The notes below the pieces were generated by a model. It did no database searches. It was given only the letters and a program-made list of their open reading frames with translations, and had not been told where the DNA came from. From Verrucomicrobiota bacterium (lineage in GTDB: Bacteria > Verrucomicrobiota > Verrucomicrobiia > Verrucomicrobiales > Akkermansiaceae), in contig JAURPJ010000067.1 of the NCBI GenBank assembly GCA_030835305.1, positions 1 through 39,523 of the forward strand: a stretch of 39,523 bases of DNA. The letters are read 5' to 3'. Below, piece by piece: positions 9,027-17,959 of this stretch. Within the stretch, counting starts at the first letter, position 1. The number at the start of each line of letters is the position of its first letter. Both the position numbers and the translations under genes were made by a program.

Positions 9027-9072
9027 AATCACCGTGGCTCCCCGGTGATTCCGGCAGTTTGAGGAAACTGCC
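9027..9072. promoter_or_regulatory. Two tandem hairpins upstream of the sulfatase gene
   Basis: Two perfect inverted repeats are separated by two bases. The first is AATCACCG (9027-9034) with CGGTGATT (9043-9050) and an 8-nt loop. The second is GGCAGTTT (9053-9060) with AAACTGCC (9065-9072) and a GAGG loop. They end 42 bp before the sulfatase ATG at 9115. They could be a 5' leader structure, a repetitive extragenic element or part of an old terminator; no T tract follows on the plus strand. The function is unknown. Confidence 0.45.
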
Positions 9073-9114
9073 ATTGCCGCTATTCGGGATTTTCGCTTCA
9101 ATCGAGATCACTTC

Positions 9115-12100
9115 ATGAAACTTCTTCCGGCCGCCGCACTATTCTTTCTGACTCAACCCCTCCTCGCCCAGCGTCCCAATGTTGTCGTAATCATTTCAGA
9201 CGACGCCGGCTATGCCGACTGGGGTTTCATGGATGATTACCTTCAAACTATCAATCCCGGTCAGCCCGACTCGCAGGTCCCCACTCCCAATCTCGATGCC
9301 CTGCGCCAACGGGGAACCCTCCTCACCAACGCTTACACCGCAGCTGTTTGCTCGCCCTCAAGAGCTGCCATCGTCACCGGGTCCTACCAACAACGAATTG
9401 GCTACGAATATAACATCAACAACCTCATGGGGGCCAATGACATTGACGGACTTTCACCTGACACCACCACCATCTTTGACCGAATGAAATCCGAGGGCTA
9501 CACCACCGGCGTCGTGGGCAAGTGGCACCTCGGCGCGCGCGACAATGGCGGCGGACTCGGCAACCGACCCGAAAATCAAGGCGTCGATGAATTCTTTGGA
9601 ATTTGGAAAGGTTCGCGAAATTACACCATCGGAACAACGACGGGATCTGGAACCCTGCGTGAAACCATCACCTCCCCCTTCTCTGATACCGTCCTCGAGA
9701 CCACCCCGCCCTGGAACACCACCAGCAATTACGTCACCAATGCATTCGGAACGGGTGCCGTGAATTTCATCAAAAGACACCACGCTGACCCCGATCCCTT
9801 TTTCCTCTATGTTTCTTTTACCGCCCCTCACTCACCCATCGGCCCCTCCCCTGACATTGGTGATCCACGCCTGACAACCCTCTCGGGTACTCGCAAAAAT
9901 TACGCCTCCATGGTCCTCACCATGGATCGCGAAATTGGCAACATCCTTGACACCCTCGATAACCCTGCAGGCGACGGTTCGGTCTCAGTTACCGAAAGGA
10001 CGCTCGTCATCTTCATCAACGATAACGGAGGTGCCTCCGGAATCGGAACCGACAACACTCCTCTTCGCAGTTTCAAAGGCTCCATCTTTGAGGGCGGAAC
10101 GCGCGTCCCCATGATCATTGCCGGAACCGGGCTTCCGGAGAATGCCACCTACCACGCCCCCATCCACTCCATCGACATTCTCCCCACCTGCCTCGATGCC
10201 GCTGGCGCAAGCCCTCCATCCGAAATCGACGGCGTCAGCCTTCTCCCCTATCTCAACTCCACTATTCCCGGCGTCCCCCACGAAGTCATCACCATTCGAA
10301 ACGACACAAAAGTGAGTGTCCGGAAAGGCGACTGGAAGCTTGCCAGGAACGCTGCCAGCTCACCCTTCTTACTTTTTAACACTTCAGAAGATCCTGGAGA
10401 AACAAGAGACCTCGCCTCTACCAACCCAAGCATCGTTGAAGACCTCCTCGACGATTTTACCGCTTTCGAAACTACCGCCGACAAACCTCGTCATGCCGGG
10501 CTTGGCAGCGCGCCTTCTTCCATCAACCTAAACAACACTTTCGTGTTCGCACCCCAGAGAACGCTACAGGGAGATTTCACTCCAAACCTGACTCTCGTCG
10601 GGGGGGATTTGCGCAACGGCAACTTCAATGCGGGTAGTGCGGGAGGTGTGCAAACCTTCGCGCGAACCTCTTCGTGGGAGAACACAGGAAACGGCACCTC
10701 CCTGGAAAACTTCACTAACACCAGCCTCTCGGCGGACGGATCCAGAAATGCCATCATCGCCAAAACAATTGCCCGTGCCGCCGGACTTGATACCGGCCAT
10801 AATTTATCAAGTGGAGAAATCTTCCAGGCCAATTTTCAATGGCGCGACGCCTCCGGTTGGAACGACTCTTCCGACCTTATCGCAGTCACCCTTTTCACCA
10901 CCTCCAACAACACCTTCTCTGGATCCCGCACCGATCTCCAGCAGCTCGTATCCAGAACCTCCACTTCCGACTCAAGTTATCAAACCGAAACCCTCCTCTT
11001 CAGTCCCATCAGCGCCAGTGCACAAGGCAAACGACTCTTCATCGAAATCAACGCCGCTCAATCAGGCAGTGGATTCGCCCGGCTTGACGACTTTGAACTT
11101 CAACGCGGAACCGTAGGGCAAGGCGGCGTCAACACACCAATCCTTGTCGATTGGTCTCAAGGTTCCGCCTGGATCGATCCCGAAACCAACTCGCCGGACA
11201 CCCTCCTTCGAACCGACGCCTTCCCCGGCTGCGTCCTTCAATTCCCGGCGACCCCGGAATTCTCCTATGAGGCCAACAATGACATGACCCGTGTCAGCGG
11301 GCTCACCTTCATGCTCAACTCGCTCCACCTCACCGGATCGTTCGATGCTCCATCCCCCCAATCCACCACCCTGCGCGGAAACAATCTTCTCCTCACCAAC
11401 GACCTCAAAAATTTGCCTCCAAGCATCCGTCTCGATGCCATGGGCTCCAACTACACTTTCCTCATCCAGCAGGACCTCGCCCTTTACAACGATCTCGAAA
11501 TCACCGGAGACGGAACCGCCACCTTCATTTTAGAAGGCCAGCTCTCGGAACATCATCCATCTTCCTCTCTCACCAAGTCCGGAAGTTCCACCTTGCTCAT
11601 CAAATCCTCTCCCTCCCACACCGGGACCACCACCATTACCGGGGGAGAAATCATTCTGGCCGCGGACACCACCCTCTCCTCCGAAGTTATCCTTGCGGAG
11701 AACGGCACAATTTCCGGCAACGGCACTCTGACTCATTCCCTCAGCGGTCCCGGCACTATTTCCCCGGGCCAGGGCATCGGGACCTTGACCCTCCACAACG
11801 CCGCCCCCGGAAGGCTCCACCTAGAAATCGACAGAGCTCAATCCGATCAACTTGTTTCCACCGGAGAACTCAATCTTTCAAACACCACCCTCACTTGGTC
11901 GGCTCAAAACCTAACTGAAGCCATCTACCCGATCATCACCTACACCACCCTCGTTGATGGCTTCCGTGATGCCAACGCTCCGCCAACCGGATACCTCTTC
12001 GACTACCAATACCAGGGGAACCAGATCGCACTCGTCCGTTCCATCCAAGCTTATCAAATCTGGTCAGAACGAACCCACATGCTCTCCGGAGCCGACTCTC

Positions 12101-12441
12101 TTTTTTCAGCGGACCCCGATCTCGATGGTATTTCCAACGGACTCGAATTCTTCACCGGCAGCAACCCCGCCGAGTTCACCAAAACCCACCCACTCACCAT
12201 CTCCCGGACCTCCACCTCAAACAGTATCAGTTACCCAGTCTCATCTCTTGGACAAGCGACGTTCTTTCAAATTCAATCTTCCACCGACCTTATCAATTGG
12301 GGTGACGCCTTCCCCGGCGGCCAATTTTTCGTCATCGATGAAGAGGAGCATTTCCACCGACCGGGGCTTGGCCGCTTTTCCCAATCAGCGGTCATTCCGG
12401 CTGACGGGATTCGCTTCTTCCGACTTATCCATCAACCTTAA
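9115..12441 (+). CDS. Secreted multidomain sulfatase with shared accessory module and passenger-type repeats
   Basis: The 1108-residue protein begins with a signal peptide cut near Ala18. A type I sulfatase domain (about 20-465) follows: SDDAGYADWGF supplies metal aspartates, C79 in VCSPSR is the formylglycine site, then GVVGKWHLG, a TAPHSPI segment and FINDNGGASG. The enzyme should hydrolyse a sulfate ester outside the cytoplasm, probably on a polysaccharide; it needs a formylglycine-generating enzyme, not found here. Residues 486-665 are a module also present in the next gene. Residues about 820-900 contain repeats like autotransporter passenger-associated repeats (TTTITGGEIILAAD, then NGTISGNGTL). 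Near residue 1001 is an acidic DPDLDGISNGLEFF segment of calcium-binding type, and the protein ends with a Verrucomicrobia-like FFRL tail. There is no transporter barrel. The stop is 5 bp before the phosphatase start, so the two are probably co-transcribed. Confidence 0.9.
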   Translation: MKLLPAAALFFLTQPLLAQRPNVVVIISDDAGYADWGFMDDYLQTINPGQPDSQVPTPNLDALRQRGTLLTNAYTAAVCSPSRAAIVTGSYQQRIGYEYNINNLMGANDIDGLSPDTTTIFDRMKSEGYTTGVVGKWHLGARDNGGGLGNRPENQGVDEFFGIWKGSRNYTIGTTTGSGTLRETITSPFSDTVLETTPPWNTTSNYVTNAFGTGAVNFIKRHHADPDPFFLYVSFTAPHSPIGPSPDIGDPRLTTLSGTRKNYASMVLTMDREIGNILDTLDNPAGDGSVSVTERTLVIFINDNGGASGIGTDNTPLRSFKGSIFEGGTRVPMIIAGTGLPENATYHAPIHSIDILPTCLDAAGASPPSEIDGVSLLPYLNSTIPGVPHEVITIRNDTKVSVRKGDWKLARNAASSPFLLFNTSEDPGETRDLASTNPSIVEDLLDDFTAFETTADKPRHAGLGSAPSSINLNNTFVFAPQRTLQGDFTPNLTLVGGDLRNGNFNAGSAGGVQTFARTSSWENTGNGTSLENFTNTSLSADGSRNAIIAKTIARAAGLDTGHNLSSGEIFQANFQWRDASGWNDSSDLIAVTLFTTSNNTFSGSRTDLQQLVSRTSTSDSSYQTETLLFSPISASAQGKRLFIEINAAQSGSGFARLDDFELQRGTVGQGGVNTPILVDWSQGSAWIDPETNSPDTLLRTDAFPGCVLQFPATPEFSYEANNDMTRVSGLTFMLNSLHLTGSFDAPSPQSTTLRGNNLLLTNDLKNLPPSIRLDAMGSNYTFLIQQDLALYNDLEITGDGTATFILEGQLSEHHPSSSLTKSGSSTLLIKSSPSHTGTTTITGGEIILAADTTLSSEVILAENGTISGNGTLTHSLSGPGTISPGQGIGTLTLHNAAPGRLHLEIDRAQSDQLVSTGELNLSNTTLTWSAQNLTEAIYPIITYTTLVDGFRDANAPPTGYLFDYQYQGNQIALVRSIQAYQIWSERTHMLSGADSLFSADPDLDGISNGLEFFTGSNPAEFTKTHPLTISRTSTSNSISYPVSSLGQATFFQIQSSTDLINWGDAFPGGQFFVIDEEEHFHRPGLGRFSQSAVIPADGIRFFRLIHQP
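10570..11109 (+). repeat. Shared accessory module, copy A (in the sulfatase)
   Basis: About 180 codons align by eye along their whole length with 12750-13301 in the phosphatase gene. Matching blocks are the LTLVG start with RNGxFN, DGSRNA, DTGH followed by GE(I/V)FQ, QWRDA with WN, LFTT, a KRLF segment and FARL(D/E)(D/N)F with a final LQRG. The composition and blocks suggest an extracellular beta-sandwich, perhaps carbohydrate binding; that function is inference. Confidence 0.8.
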
Positions 12442-12446
12442 TTGTC

Positions 12447-15400
12447 ATGTTCAGACTCTTGCCCATTGCCCTCGTCACTCCGGCCATCGCCGCTCCTGTC
12501 TCTCTGCTCAACCCCGGAGGCGAAATTAATAACGGAATCGACCGCACCCCCGTCTCCGACCTCTCCGTTATTGCGTGGGAGGGTAGCGGCCAGGTCATCA
12601 ATGACCACACGGATTACGGAAACGGCGGATGGCGACTGACTTTCGAAGACTCCGGCGAGATTCGCCAACTTACTCCCCACCTCATCGAAACCGGAGCCTC
12701 ATACTCACTGCGATTCGATGCCGCAATCTTCAGCGGAGCCACTCCCGGTGGGGACTTTATCCCCGACCTCACCCTTGTCGGGCCGGGAGTCCGCAATGGA
12801 GACTTCAACGAAGACAACTCTCCCATCGATGGACGCAACTACGCACAAACGCCGTTTTGGTATAATCTCGGCATCGTAAACCAAGCCAGCCAGGCCACTC
12901 GCTTCAATCCCGCCAACACCGCCCTCGACGGGAGTCGCAACGCCGTTCTCTCCGCCAATGCCCAACGTCGATTCGCCATCGACACCGGACACACCCTAAT
13001 TGCAGGCGAGGTCTTTCAGATCACCTACCAATGGCGGGATGCCTTCAACTGGAATTCCGATTCCAACCGCGTCCGCGTCATTCTTTTCACCACCGACGAT
13101 GATACCATCACCGGAAACGAAACTATCATCCAAAGCATTGATTCGGATCTTTCCACCATCCCCACAACCTACGAAACCCAGCGTTCAGTTTTTGCCCCGG
13201 TGCCAACCTCCTTTGCGGACAAACGTCTCTTCGCCTCCTTTCAGGCCATCAATGGAGGCGGCGGATTCGCCCGACTTGAAAACTTCACTCTCCAACGAGG
13301 CCAATCAACCGGAATACCAGTCCAGCGCAACTTCACCGCCGAACTTTACGTCGAAGAAGATGGGATCATCCAACCCATCGCCTCACGGACCTACGACTTC
13401 AAATCCCCCACCGTAGGCTCATGGTTCCACTACCACCTCGCCGTCCCTCCCGGAACTCTTGATGCCCACGCAGGAAAAGCGCTAGGCATTCGCTTCCGCG
13501 GCACCCCCACTCCCGAGAACAACTTCCAATCCATCGACAACGTTCGGCTCAACTCGTGGAGTGCGGACGCTCCTCGCGAAGACTTCCAAATCAACTGGAA
13601 CACCACCCCTAACCAGGTCTGGCCCGGGCCCGGCTTCTGGGGAAATCGCCTGCACGACTGGGAGGTTCGGAATGGCCGGGTCAACTGCATCCTCGGAGAC
13701 CGCGATCGCCGAACCCTTCATAAAACCAACACCACCCTCCGGGGCGACGGACAGAACTTCACCTTCTCTGTTCGTACCGGACTCGATGCCGGTAACAGTT
13801 CAAGTGGCGCCCGTTCCGGCTTCATCCTCGGCGCCGGACCCTCACTCGATTGGCGAGGTTCCCTTCTCGTGCACGACGGCTTGGGCCGCGACTTCGGAAT
13901 CTTCCTCGGGATGAGGGGTGATGGTTCAGCTGTCATCGAAGATATGACCACCGGAGGAACCAACCTCCTCGCTGCGGGAGAGCCCCAGGTGTCACTCTCG
14001 AACAACACCCGGCTGGATCTCAACGCCGTTTATCTACCCGACTCCGGAACCTACCGGCTCACGCTCGACGCCTTCGACCTGAACAACTCCTTCAGAAGCC
14101 GCGCCATCGCCGAGGTTCCCTCCGATCAACTTCTCGGTTCTCTCGCCCTCCTTTCTCACAAAGGAGCAAACAACGCCCGGTTTTGGTTTGATGATTTTAC
14201 CGGATCAGGCCCCGCCCTCAATCCCGAGCCCGACCGACATCTCGCAATCCTTGGCTCAATGTATAGCCTCAGCCGTAATACGCTCAAACTTACCGCCCAA
14301 CTTCCACCCATGGACCTCGCCAACACTTCCGATCTACTTCTCGAAGTCCGGAATGGCGAAGCGTGGCAAACCGTGGCCAGCGCCCCCATCGACACCACCG
14401 ACAATCTCTCATCTTACACCGCGACCTTCCGCGTTTTCGATTGGGATGACACCCGCAAAATTGAAATCCGCACCACGATCACTATCGACGGAACACAATA
14501 CCACTGGAACGGATTCATTCGTAAAAACCCGACCGGCCAAGAAAGTATCTCGGTCGCTGCGACAACCTGCCAGCGTATCGCGGACGGGCAGGTTCAGAAC
14601 GACGGATTCGACTGGTCACCCGTTCGCCTTTGGCAACCCCACACTCTCGCCTTCAATCATATCGCCAAACACGACCCCGATGTCTTCCTTGCCTTAGGTG
14701 ACCAGATTTACGAAGGACAACCCACCCCTGAGGACAGCAGCATCGACTTCAACCGCCACCACGACTACCTTTATAAATGGTATCTCTGGGTGCTTCAGGC
14801 CCGGGAAATCACCAGAGACCGCCCCACTATTTGTATTCCCGACGACCACGATATTTTTCAAGGTAATCTCTGGGGAGAGGGCGGCATTTTTACCACCAGC
14901 CAAAACACCGGAGGCTACGATGAACCTGCGACTTGGGTCAAAATGGTCGAACGAACCCAGACCCTCCACCTTCCTGACTCCGATCCCTACAACCCGGTCC
15001 AACCAGCGCCCCCGGTCGCCCAGGGGATTCCCACCTACTTTACCGGCATGATTTATGGTGGAGTCGGGTTTGCCATCCTCGAAGATCGCAAATTCAAAAC
15101 CGGCAGCACAAATCCACCAGCCAACCTCAACCAGCAATTCCTTCTCGGCAACCGCCAGAAAGACTTTCTTCGCGACTGGGCCGAGGACTGGGATGATCAG
15201 AAAATCAAATGCGTCGTCTCACAATCCCCGTTTGGAAACCTCCACACCCACGCCAACAGCGGATACGGATTTGGACTCAATGACCGAGACACCCACGGCT
15301 GGCCCACCCACCGCCGCAACGAAACATGGGAACTCCTGCGCCTCTCCCGCATGTTTCAAATCGCCGGAGACCAACACCTCGCCACCATCGCCCACCACGG

Positions 15401-16547
15401 CATCGACGGCCCGGCCGACGCCGGATTTTCCTTCACCGCTCCTGCCATTGCCAACTTTTTCCCGCGGACCTGGGACCCCGTCAATAACTCGGCCGGTCGC
15501 ACCAACAAAGTGAGTCCTTACACGGGAGACTTCTTCTTCGATGGCACCGGCACCCTGCCAACAGGCCAGTCAAACCTGACCTCGCAATTCCCCCATCACC
15601 TCCGCGTTCTCGCCGTCGGAAATCCTCACCAATATTACAATCAGACTCGCAACATCTCTCCGGCGAACCTCCACGACCGGGGCGCCGGATATGGCATCAT
15701 CCGGATGAACAAAAGCAACCGCCGGATCACCTTTGAAACCTGGCCCCTTCATGCCGACCCCGGATCCCCCTCAACCGGCTCGCAATTCGACGACTGGCCT
15801 CTCACCATCTCCCAAACTGAGAACGACGGAAGAGTCCCCACCGGCTACCTCCCGGCTATCACCACCGGAATCAACCCTTCACCCGTTCTCAAAGTCTACG
15901 CCGAAACAAGTAACGAGTTAATCTACGCCATCCGAACCCGGGACAACTTCGTCCGACCACCCGTTTACGACAACTCTCTTACTTACCGCATCGAACTCAG
16001 TGACAGGCGCACTCTAACCAACCAGGCCCCTGCTACATTCCCTACTCCGGCGATCAATTCCTTCGAAGCTCTCATTCCCCGCATCATCCCGGGACAAAGC
16101 TCGCTTCTCCGCTGGAACATAACCCCTGGCGAAACAGTCACCCTCAACGGTGAAGACGTCAGCCCGTTTACCGTCAACGGTATCGGCTTCCTCGAAGTCT
16201 CTCCTCTTGAAGCAACCACCTTCACTCTTACTATCAACGGTGAAACTTCTCAAACCGCCGAAGTTCAAGTCCTCAAAACAGCTCCGACGATCGAGCCCAC
16301 CGCAGCCACCAACAACAACCAAGCAGCCTTCACTTCCCCTTTTCCCGCCGGAGCACGTGCCGAGCAATTCGTCATCGCCAGCTCAAGCGACCTCATCACC
16401 TGGACTCCTTTACCCGCCTCGTCCTTCAATCGAGAATCCGACGGCTCAACAACGACCCTAAGCCTTCCTTCGTTACCGTCAGGATCCACGTCTCTCTTCT
16501 ATCGAGGCGAATGGCAGCTTGAATCTACTCCTCGGGCATCTCGTTAA
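12447..16547 (+). CDS. Secreted PhoD-like metallophosphatase with N-terminal beta-sandwich modules
   Basis: The 1366-residue protein starts with a signal peptide (LLPIALVTPAIAA). Residues about 18-101 and 290-374 read as two halves of one jelly-roll domain (YSLRFDAAIF in the first half, FTAELYVEEDG and IDNVRLNSW in the second). The shared module (102-285) lies between them. Residues about 375-595 resemble a LamG/concanavalin-like sandwich. The PhoD/alkaline-phosphatase-D-like catalytic domain covers about 690-1050, with metal-binding motifs LGDQIYEG (D752), PDDHDIFQGN (D799, D800, H801, D802) and AGDQHLATIAHHG (D975, H977). It should act as a phosphomonoesterase or diesterase at the cell surface. 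The remaining approximately 300 residues are Ig-like and end without a recognised anchor. It starts 5 bp after the sulfatase and its 3' end overlaps a minus-strand LamG remnant. Pairing a sulfatase with a phosphatase suggests release of sulfate and phosphate, or stripping of esters from a glycan. Confidence 0.87.
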   Translation: MFRLLPIALVTPAIAAPVSLLNPGGEINNGIDRTPVSDLSVIAWEGSGQVINDHTDYGNGGWRLTFEDSGEIRQLTPHLIETGASYSLRFDAAIFSGATPGGDFIPDLTLVGPGVRNGDFNEDNSPIDGRNYAQTPFWYNLGIVNQASQATRFNPANTALDGSRNAVLSANAQRRFAIDTGHTLIAGEVFQITYQWRDAFNWNSDSNRVRVILFTTDDDTITGNETIIQSIDSDLSTIPTTYETQRSVFAPVPTSFADKRLFASFQAINGGGGFARLENFTLQRGQSTGIPVQRNFTAELYVEEDGIIQPIASRTYDFKSPTVGSWFHYHLAVPPGTLDAHAGKALGIRFRGTPTPENNFQSIDNVRLNSWSADAPREDFQINWNTTPNQVWPGPGFWGNRLHDWEVRNGRVNCILGDRDRRTLHKTNTTLRGDGQNFTFSVRTGLDAGNSSSGARSGFILGAGPSLDWRGSLLVHDGLGRDFGIFLGMRGDGSAVIEDMTTGGTNLLAAGEPQVSLSNNTRLDLNAVYLPDSGTYRLTLDAFDLNNSFRSRAIAEVPSDQLLGSLALLSHKGANNARFWFDDFTGSGPALNPEPDRHLAILGSMYSLSRNTLKLTAQLPPMDLANTSDLLLEVRNGEAWQTVASAPIDTTDNLSSYTATFRVFDWDDTRKIEIRTTITIDGTQYHWNGFIRKNPTGQESISVAATTCQRIADGQVQNDGFDWSPVRLWQPHTLAFNHIAKHDPDVFLALGDQIYEGQPTPEDSSIDFNRHHDYLYKWYLWVLQAREITRDRPTICIPDDHDIFQGNLWGEGGIFTTSQNTGGYDEPATWVKMVERTQTLHLPDSDPYNPVQPAPPVAQGIPTYFTGMIYGGVGFAILEDRKFKTGSTNPPANLNQQFLLGNRQKDFLRDWAEDWDDQKIKCVVSQSPFGNLHTHANSGYGFGLNDRDTHGWPTHRRNETWELLRLSRMFQIAGDQHLATIAHHGIDGPADAGFSFTAPAIANFFPRTWDPVNNSAGRTNKVSPYTGDFFFDGTGTLPTGQSNLTSQFPHHLRVLAVGNPHQYYNQTRNISPANLHDRGAGYGIIRMNKSNRRITFETWPLHADPGSPSTGSQFDDWPLTISQTENDGRVPTGYLPAITTGINPSPVLKVYAETSNELIYAIRTRDNFVRPPVYDNSLTYRIELSDRRTLTNQAPATFPTPAINSFEALIPRIIPGQSSLLRWNITPGETVTLNGEDVSPFTVNGIGFLEVSPLEATTFTLTINGETSQTAEVQVLKTAPTIEPTAATNNNQAAFTSPFPAGARAEQFVIASSSDLITWTPLPASSFNRESDGSTTTLSLPSLPSGSTSLFYRGEWQLESTPRASR
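12750..13301 (+). repeat. Shared accessory module, copy B (in the phosphatase)
   Basis: Counterpart of copy A at 10570-11109, about 184 codons. It appears nested inside a jelly-roll: the sequence just before it (strand YSLRFDAA) and just after it (FTAELYVEE) would normally be consecutive in such a domain. Only moderate DNA similarity to copy A remains, so the duplication is old. Confidence 0.8.
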
Positions 16548-16695
16548 ACTCCAATAGTCTGACAATCTTCTCGCGGCTGAGAGCCATGTCGTAAATGACC
16601 ATTTCATTAATCGCTCCCCGGAAAAATTCCCCGTAACTTTGACCACTGGGAGAATCATCACGTTCGAAGCCCAGATTCCGCCCCTTGGCCCCCTT
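16525..16695 (-). pseudogene. C-terminal remnant of a LamG-type domain protein
   Basis: On the minus strand the DNA from about 16695 to a TAG at 16527-16525 encodes NLGFERDDSPSG, then FFRGAINEMVIYDMALS and REKIVRLLEFNEMPEE. This is the typical last strand and tail of a LamG/concanavalin-like domain as found in Verrucomicrobial FecR-LamG and similar exported proteins (compare LNGRLDEFTIYQSALT at the end of the FecR protein in this window). No start or upstream domain remains; the frame passes at about 16690 into sequence belonging to an opposite-strand remnant. It overlaps the last 23 bp of the phosphatase gene. Confidence 0.65.
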
Positions 16696-17228
16696 CCCCC
16701 GGCGGACCCAAGGCGAACCAAAGGCCGGTCTCCACGGCTACCACGGCAAGGGCTTCCATTCCGGACAAGGACACCTTGTTTACTCCAACAACGGACAGCG
16801 AGGCTCTGCCGACATGAAAAACCCTTTCACCAAGTCCGGCGTCCTCGCCCAGCGGGACGGCAAGTCCATGTCCCTCGAAACCTTTCTCGAAAAATAATTC
16901 ACCGAAGTGACCGGACCCAGCGGAATCTTCGGCAACGCAAGCCCAGCAACCGATCCGATCTGGACCACCGAGTGGCCCCGCATCCGCAAGATAGGGCGAA
17001 GGCGACAGCTTCCTCATGACGATACACGGCATGTTCTAGAACTTTCCCAAAACCTTCACTCCCCAAAACTCCTCCGGCATTTTACCCCGCTCGTCCTACC
17101 TCAAGGTCCTCGGCGACTTTGCCCGTTGGGGCGACCATGTCGTGATGGACTACGATGACACCGTCAAATCCGAATTGCTCAACAAGCGCAGAGCTAAGGG
17201 CGCAACCGCCCAACTGACCTACAAATAG
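16685..17228 (+). pseudogene. Decayed exported-protein gene with frameshift and stop codons
   Basis: Two frames together encode pieces that look like one protein. The first frame (16685 onward) gives AGLHGYHGKGFHSGQGHLVY, NNGQRGSADMKNPFTKSGVL and, after an in-frame TAA at 16895, FTEVTGPSGIFGNASPATDP and EWPRIR. At about 16990-16997 the frame must shift; the second frame then reads EGDSFLMTIHGMF, a TAG at 17037-17039, NFPKTFTPQNSSGILPRSSY, LKVLGDFARWGDHVV, NKRRAKGATA and a stop at 17226-17228. From memory this resembles a Planctomycete/Verrucomicrobial family with the signatures HGYHGKG, TEVTGP, MTxHGxFWxFPKTF and DFCRW; I know no function for it. Sequence is also missing between the DPIWTT and EWPRIR segments. 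The gene is clearly inactive: two stops, one frameshift, an internal deletion and no start. Confidence 0.7.
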
Positions 17229-17233
17229 ATGAG

Positions 17234-17959
17234 CTATATACGACAGTGGAGTAGCCCAAGCATGCCAATGGCAACGAGAAAAATCGATGATGGCTCAGGC
17301 GCCGAATCGACAAAAGTATCTCCGTAGATGCGAAGCTCGGAAAGAGCTTCAGCTTCCGAAGCAAGAGGAGAGGTGTACTCAGGTGAGGCCACATTACTGA
17401 ATTTGGGCGTAAGAGCGGAGTTCTCTCCAAGCGCGAAGAAACCACCTTCGTCGCCACCGGCCCAGTCAGTCAATGCCGTACCTGTGGTCGTATAGAGAGT
17501 CTCCCCGATTAAGAGGTTGAGCCGCGCCTCGGAAAGATCGATGGAGGCCGTGATGGTGAGAGGCTGATTGAGCGGCACATTCAAAAGAGGAATCAACATC
17601 GAACCCACTATAAACCAAATAACTTCCTATTCCATTTCCCCCACCAAACTCAAAACACACCCTTTCCCCGGCTGGGTCGGTTGGTTTGATGTTAACCTCA
17701 AATTGAAACTAACGCCTTGGGTCGAGTCGACGGGAAAGCCATTCACAACAGTCCCGGCAATTAAACTTTGAGCAGTGGCCGCGTCGGCAGGCGCACTGGC
17801 AAGATCGTTAAGGCTCACCGTTACAGCCGAAAGCCCGATGGGAAGCTGAGTTCCGAGGACACCAAATTTTTCAAAATTCTTTGTAATAACGGCCGCTTCC
17901 CGTCCAAATCCCCCTTCTACGTCGATCCTGAAAGAAAGTGAGCGATTCCAGACAGCCCT
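17234..17959 (-). pseudogene. PEP-CTERM protein remnant with in-frame amber codon
   Basis: A single minus-strand frame runs from just after the isomerase stop (17959) to a stop at 17234-17236, interrupted once by a TAG at 17629-17627. Before the TAG it encodes IDVEGGFGREAAVITKNFEK, NFNLR-like beta-strand text and a proline-containing TSNQPTQPGKG loop. After it come LTITASIDLSEARLNLLIGE and the C-terminal sorting signal: PEPSS, a hydrophobic helix (IFLVAIGMLGLL) and a terminal Arg. PEP-CTERM proteins are exported and processed by an exosortase; none is visible here. No signal peptide or start precedes the frame, so the 5' end is missing. It is a truncated, nonsense-mutated gene unless the amber codon is read through. 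Confidence 0.72.

Noticed and set aside
17037-17629. Amber codon reassignment suggested by two in-frame TAG codons
   Set aside because: Both lie in genes that are also truncated or frameshifted, and the DUF1592 and tricorn-region genes use normal stops, so decay explains them better.
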